Below are positions 63,368 through 64,000 of a stretch of DNA of 64,000 bases, piece after piece. The position numbers and the translations under genes are program-made. Position 1 is the first letter of the stretch. Each line of letters begins with the position of its first letter. The notes under the pieces were generated by a model. The model was not told the origin of the DNA. It did no database searches and saw nothing but the letters and a program-made list of their open reading frames with translations. Source of the DNA: Pseudomonadota bacterium (lineage in GTDB: Bacteria; Pseudomonadota; Alphaproteobacteria; Rhizobiales; Xanthobacteraceae); contig JAFAGM010000064.1 in assembly GCA_023422775.1 (NCBI GenBank), forward strand, positions 5,516 to 69,515. The letters are read 5' to 3'.

Positions 63368-64000
63368 ATGCCGGACAGCGCTGCCTATGACTTCATCGTC
63401 GTCGGCGCCGGTTCGGCCGGCGCCGTGGTCGCAAGCCGGTTGAGCGAGAACGGCAACTATCGCGTGCTGCTGCTGGAGGCCGGCACCAGGGGATCGAACC
63501 ATTTCTGGGCGCGCATCCCGGTCGGCACCTCCAGGATGATCGACGATCCCACGGTGAACTGGTGCTACAAGTCCGAGCCCGACGAAGGCTCGGGCGGGCG
63601 CCGCATCGATGTGCCGCGCGGCAAGATGATGGGCGGCTCGAGTTCGATCAACGGCATGGTCTACATGCGCGGCCAGGCGCAGGACTACGACCATTGGGCC
63701 CAGCTCGGCAATCGCGGCTGGAGTTACCAGGACGTGCTGCCGATCTTCCAGCGCATGGAGCGCTATGAGGGCGGCTCGGACAGATTTCGCGGCCGCAACG
63801 GGTTGCTGCGCGTCAGCGATACGCCGCGCAACAAGGTGCCTCTGCTCGAAAAGATAATCGAGGCCGCCGAGAAAATCGGGCTTCCATTCAATCCGGACCA
63901 GAATGGCGAGACCCAGGAAGGCATCTGCATGTCGCAGGTGACGATCGCCGGCGGCAAGCGCAAGAGCACGGCGGTCTGTTACCTCGATCCGTTGCGCGGA
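63368..64000 (+). CDS. GMC family FAD-dependent oxidoreductase, C-terminus cut by window edge
   Basis: 211 codons visible, still open at the window end. The FAD fold YDFIVVGAGSAGAVVASRLSENG (about 7–29) and the GMC signature region RGKMMGGSSSINGMVYMRG are present. GMC enzymes oxidise alcohols such as choline or glucose; the substrate is not readable from this part. Confidence 0.92.
   Translation, partial: MPDSAAYDFIVVGAGSAGAVVASRLSENGNYRVLLLEAGTRGSNHFWARIPVGTSRMIDDPTVNWCYKSEPDEGSGGRRIDVPRGKMMGGSSSINGMVYMRGQAQDYDHWAQLGNRGWSYQDVLPIFQRMERYEGGSDRFRGRNGLLRVSDTPRNKVPLLEKIIEAAEKIGLPFNPDQNGETQEGICMSQVTIAGGKRKSTAVCYLDPLRG

Overview
The window looks like chromosomal core DNA of a high-GC alphaproteobacterium, most likely Bradyrhizobium or a close relative in Nitrobacteraceae. 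The evidence is the divergent gstI–glnII pair with a sigma-54 promoter, the block pgsA-like–hdaA–ppk–ppx opposite purM–purN, the surA–lptD–lptG–lptF order, many small secreted proteins of rhizobial type, and short palindromic repeats ending in GCGTTTTC/GAAAACGC or CATTGCGAGCG. No rRNA, tRNA, CRISPR array, prophage or insertion sequence was recognised.

Layout. 1–5.8 kb: outer-membrane/LPS export operon on the minus strand (lptF, lptG, lptD, surA-like; coupled junctions). 6.2–8.9 kb: pepA, holC and a small lipoprotein. 8.9–14.3 kb: an ABC-F ATPase, small proteins, ndk, a TerC-family membrane protein and a Cys-rich copper-storage-type protein. 14.4–19.5 kb: polyphosphate and replication-control genes (ppx, ppk, hdaA) and a CDP-alcohol phosphatidyltransferase. 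19.7–22.7 kb: purM–purN and an autotransporter-type beta-barrel. 22.8–26.8 kb: rnd, a Phd/PemK-like toxin–antitoxin pair and selO. 27–31.1 kb: aspS and a malic enzyme fused to a phosphotransacetylase domain. 31.4–38.1 kb: envelope and redox genes (DoxX, RibD-like reductase, polysaccharide deacetylase, glutathione peroxidase, L,D-transpeptidase, creA, small secreted proteins). 38.3–41.3 kb: a complete TRAP transporter. 41.6–49.9 kb: mixed metabolism (aldehyde dehydrogenase, MocR regulator divergent from an FMN-binding oxidase-like gene, M20 peptidase, BtuF-like protein, thioesterase, GNAT). 50–64 kb: a DUF2161 nuclease-fold protein, three paralogous tandem GrlR-like proteins, SDR, tyrosine phosphatase, MliC-type inhibitor, gstI–glnII, a ModA-like protein, a second ABC-F ATPase, a glycerophosphodiesterase, an MBL hydrolase and the start of a GMC oxidoreductase.

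The most unusual feature is the GrlR-like family: three proteins of 237–239 residues at about 51.0, 56.9 and 58.9 kb. Each is built from two copies of a small beta-barrel-type domain, and in each pairing the second copy is much better conserved than the first. GrlR is known as a repressor partner in enterobacterial type III secretion, but no secretion genes are present here. One copy sits 6 bp upstream of a ModA-like binding protein that has no signal peptide. I regard this family, together with its cytoplasmic ModA-like neighbour, as the best candidate for an undescribed system. The gstI–sigma-54–glnII control region is the best-supported regulatory unit.
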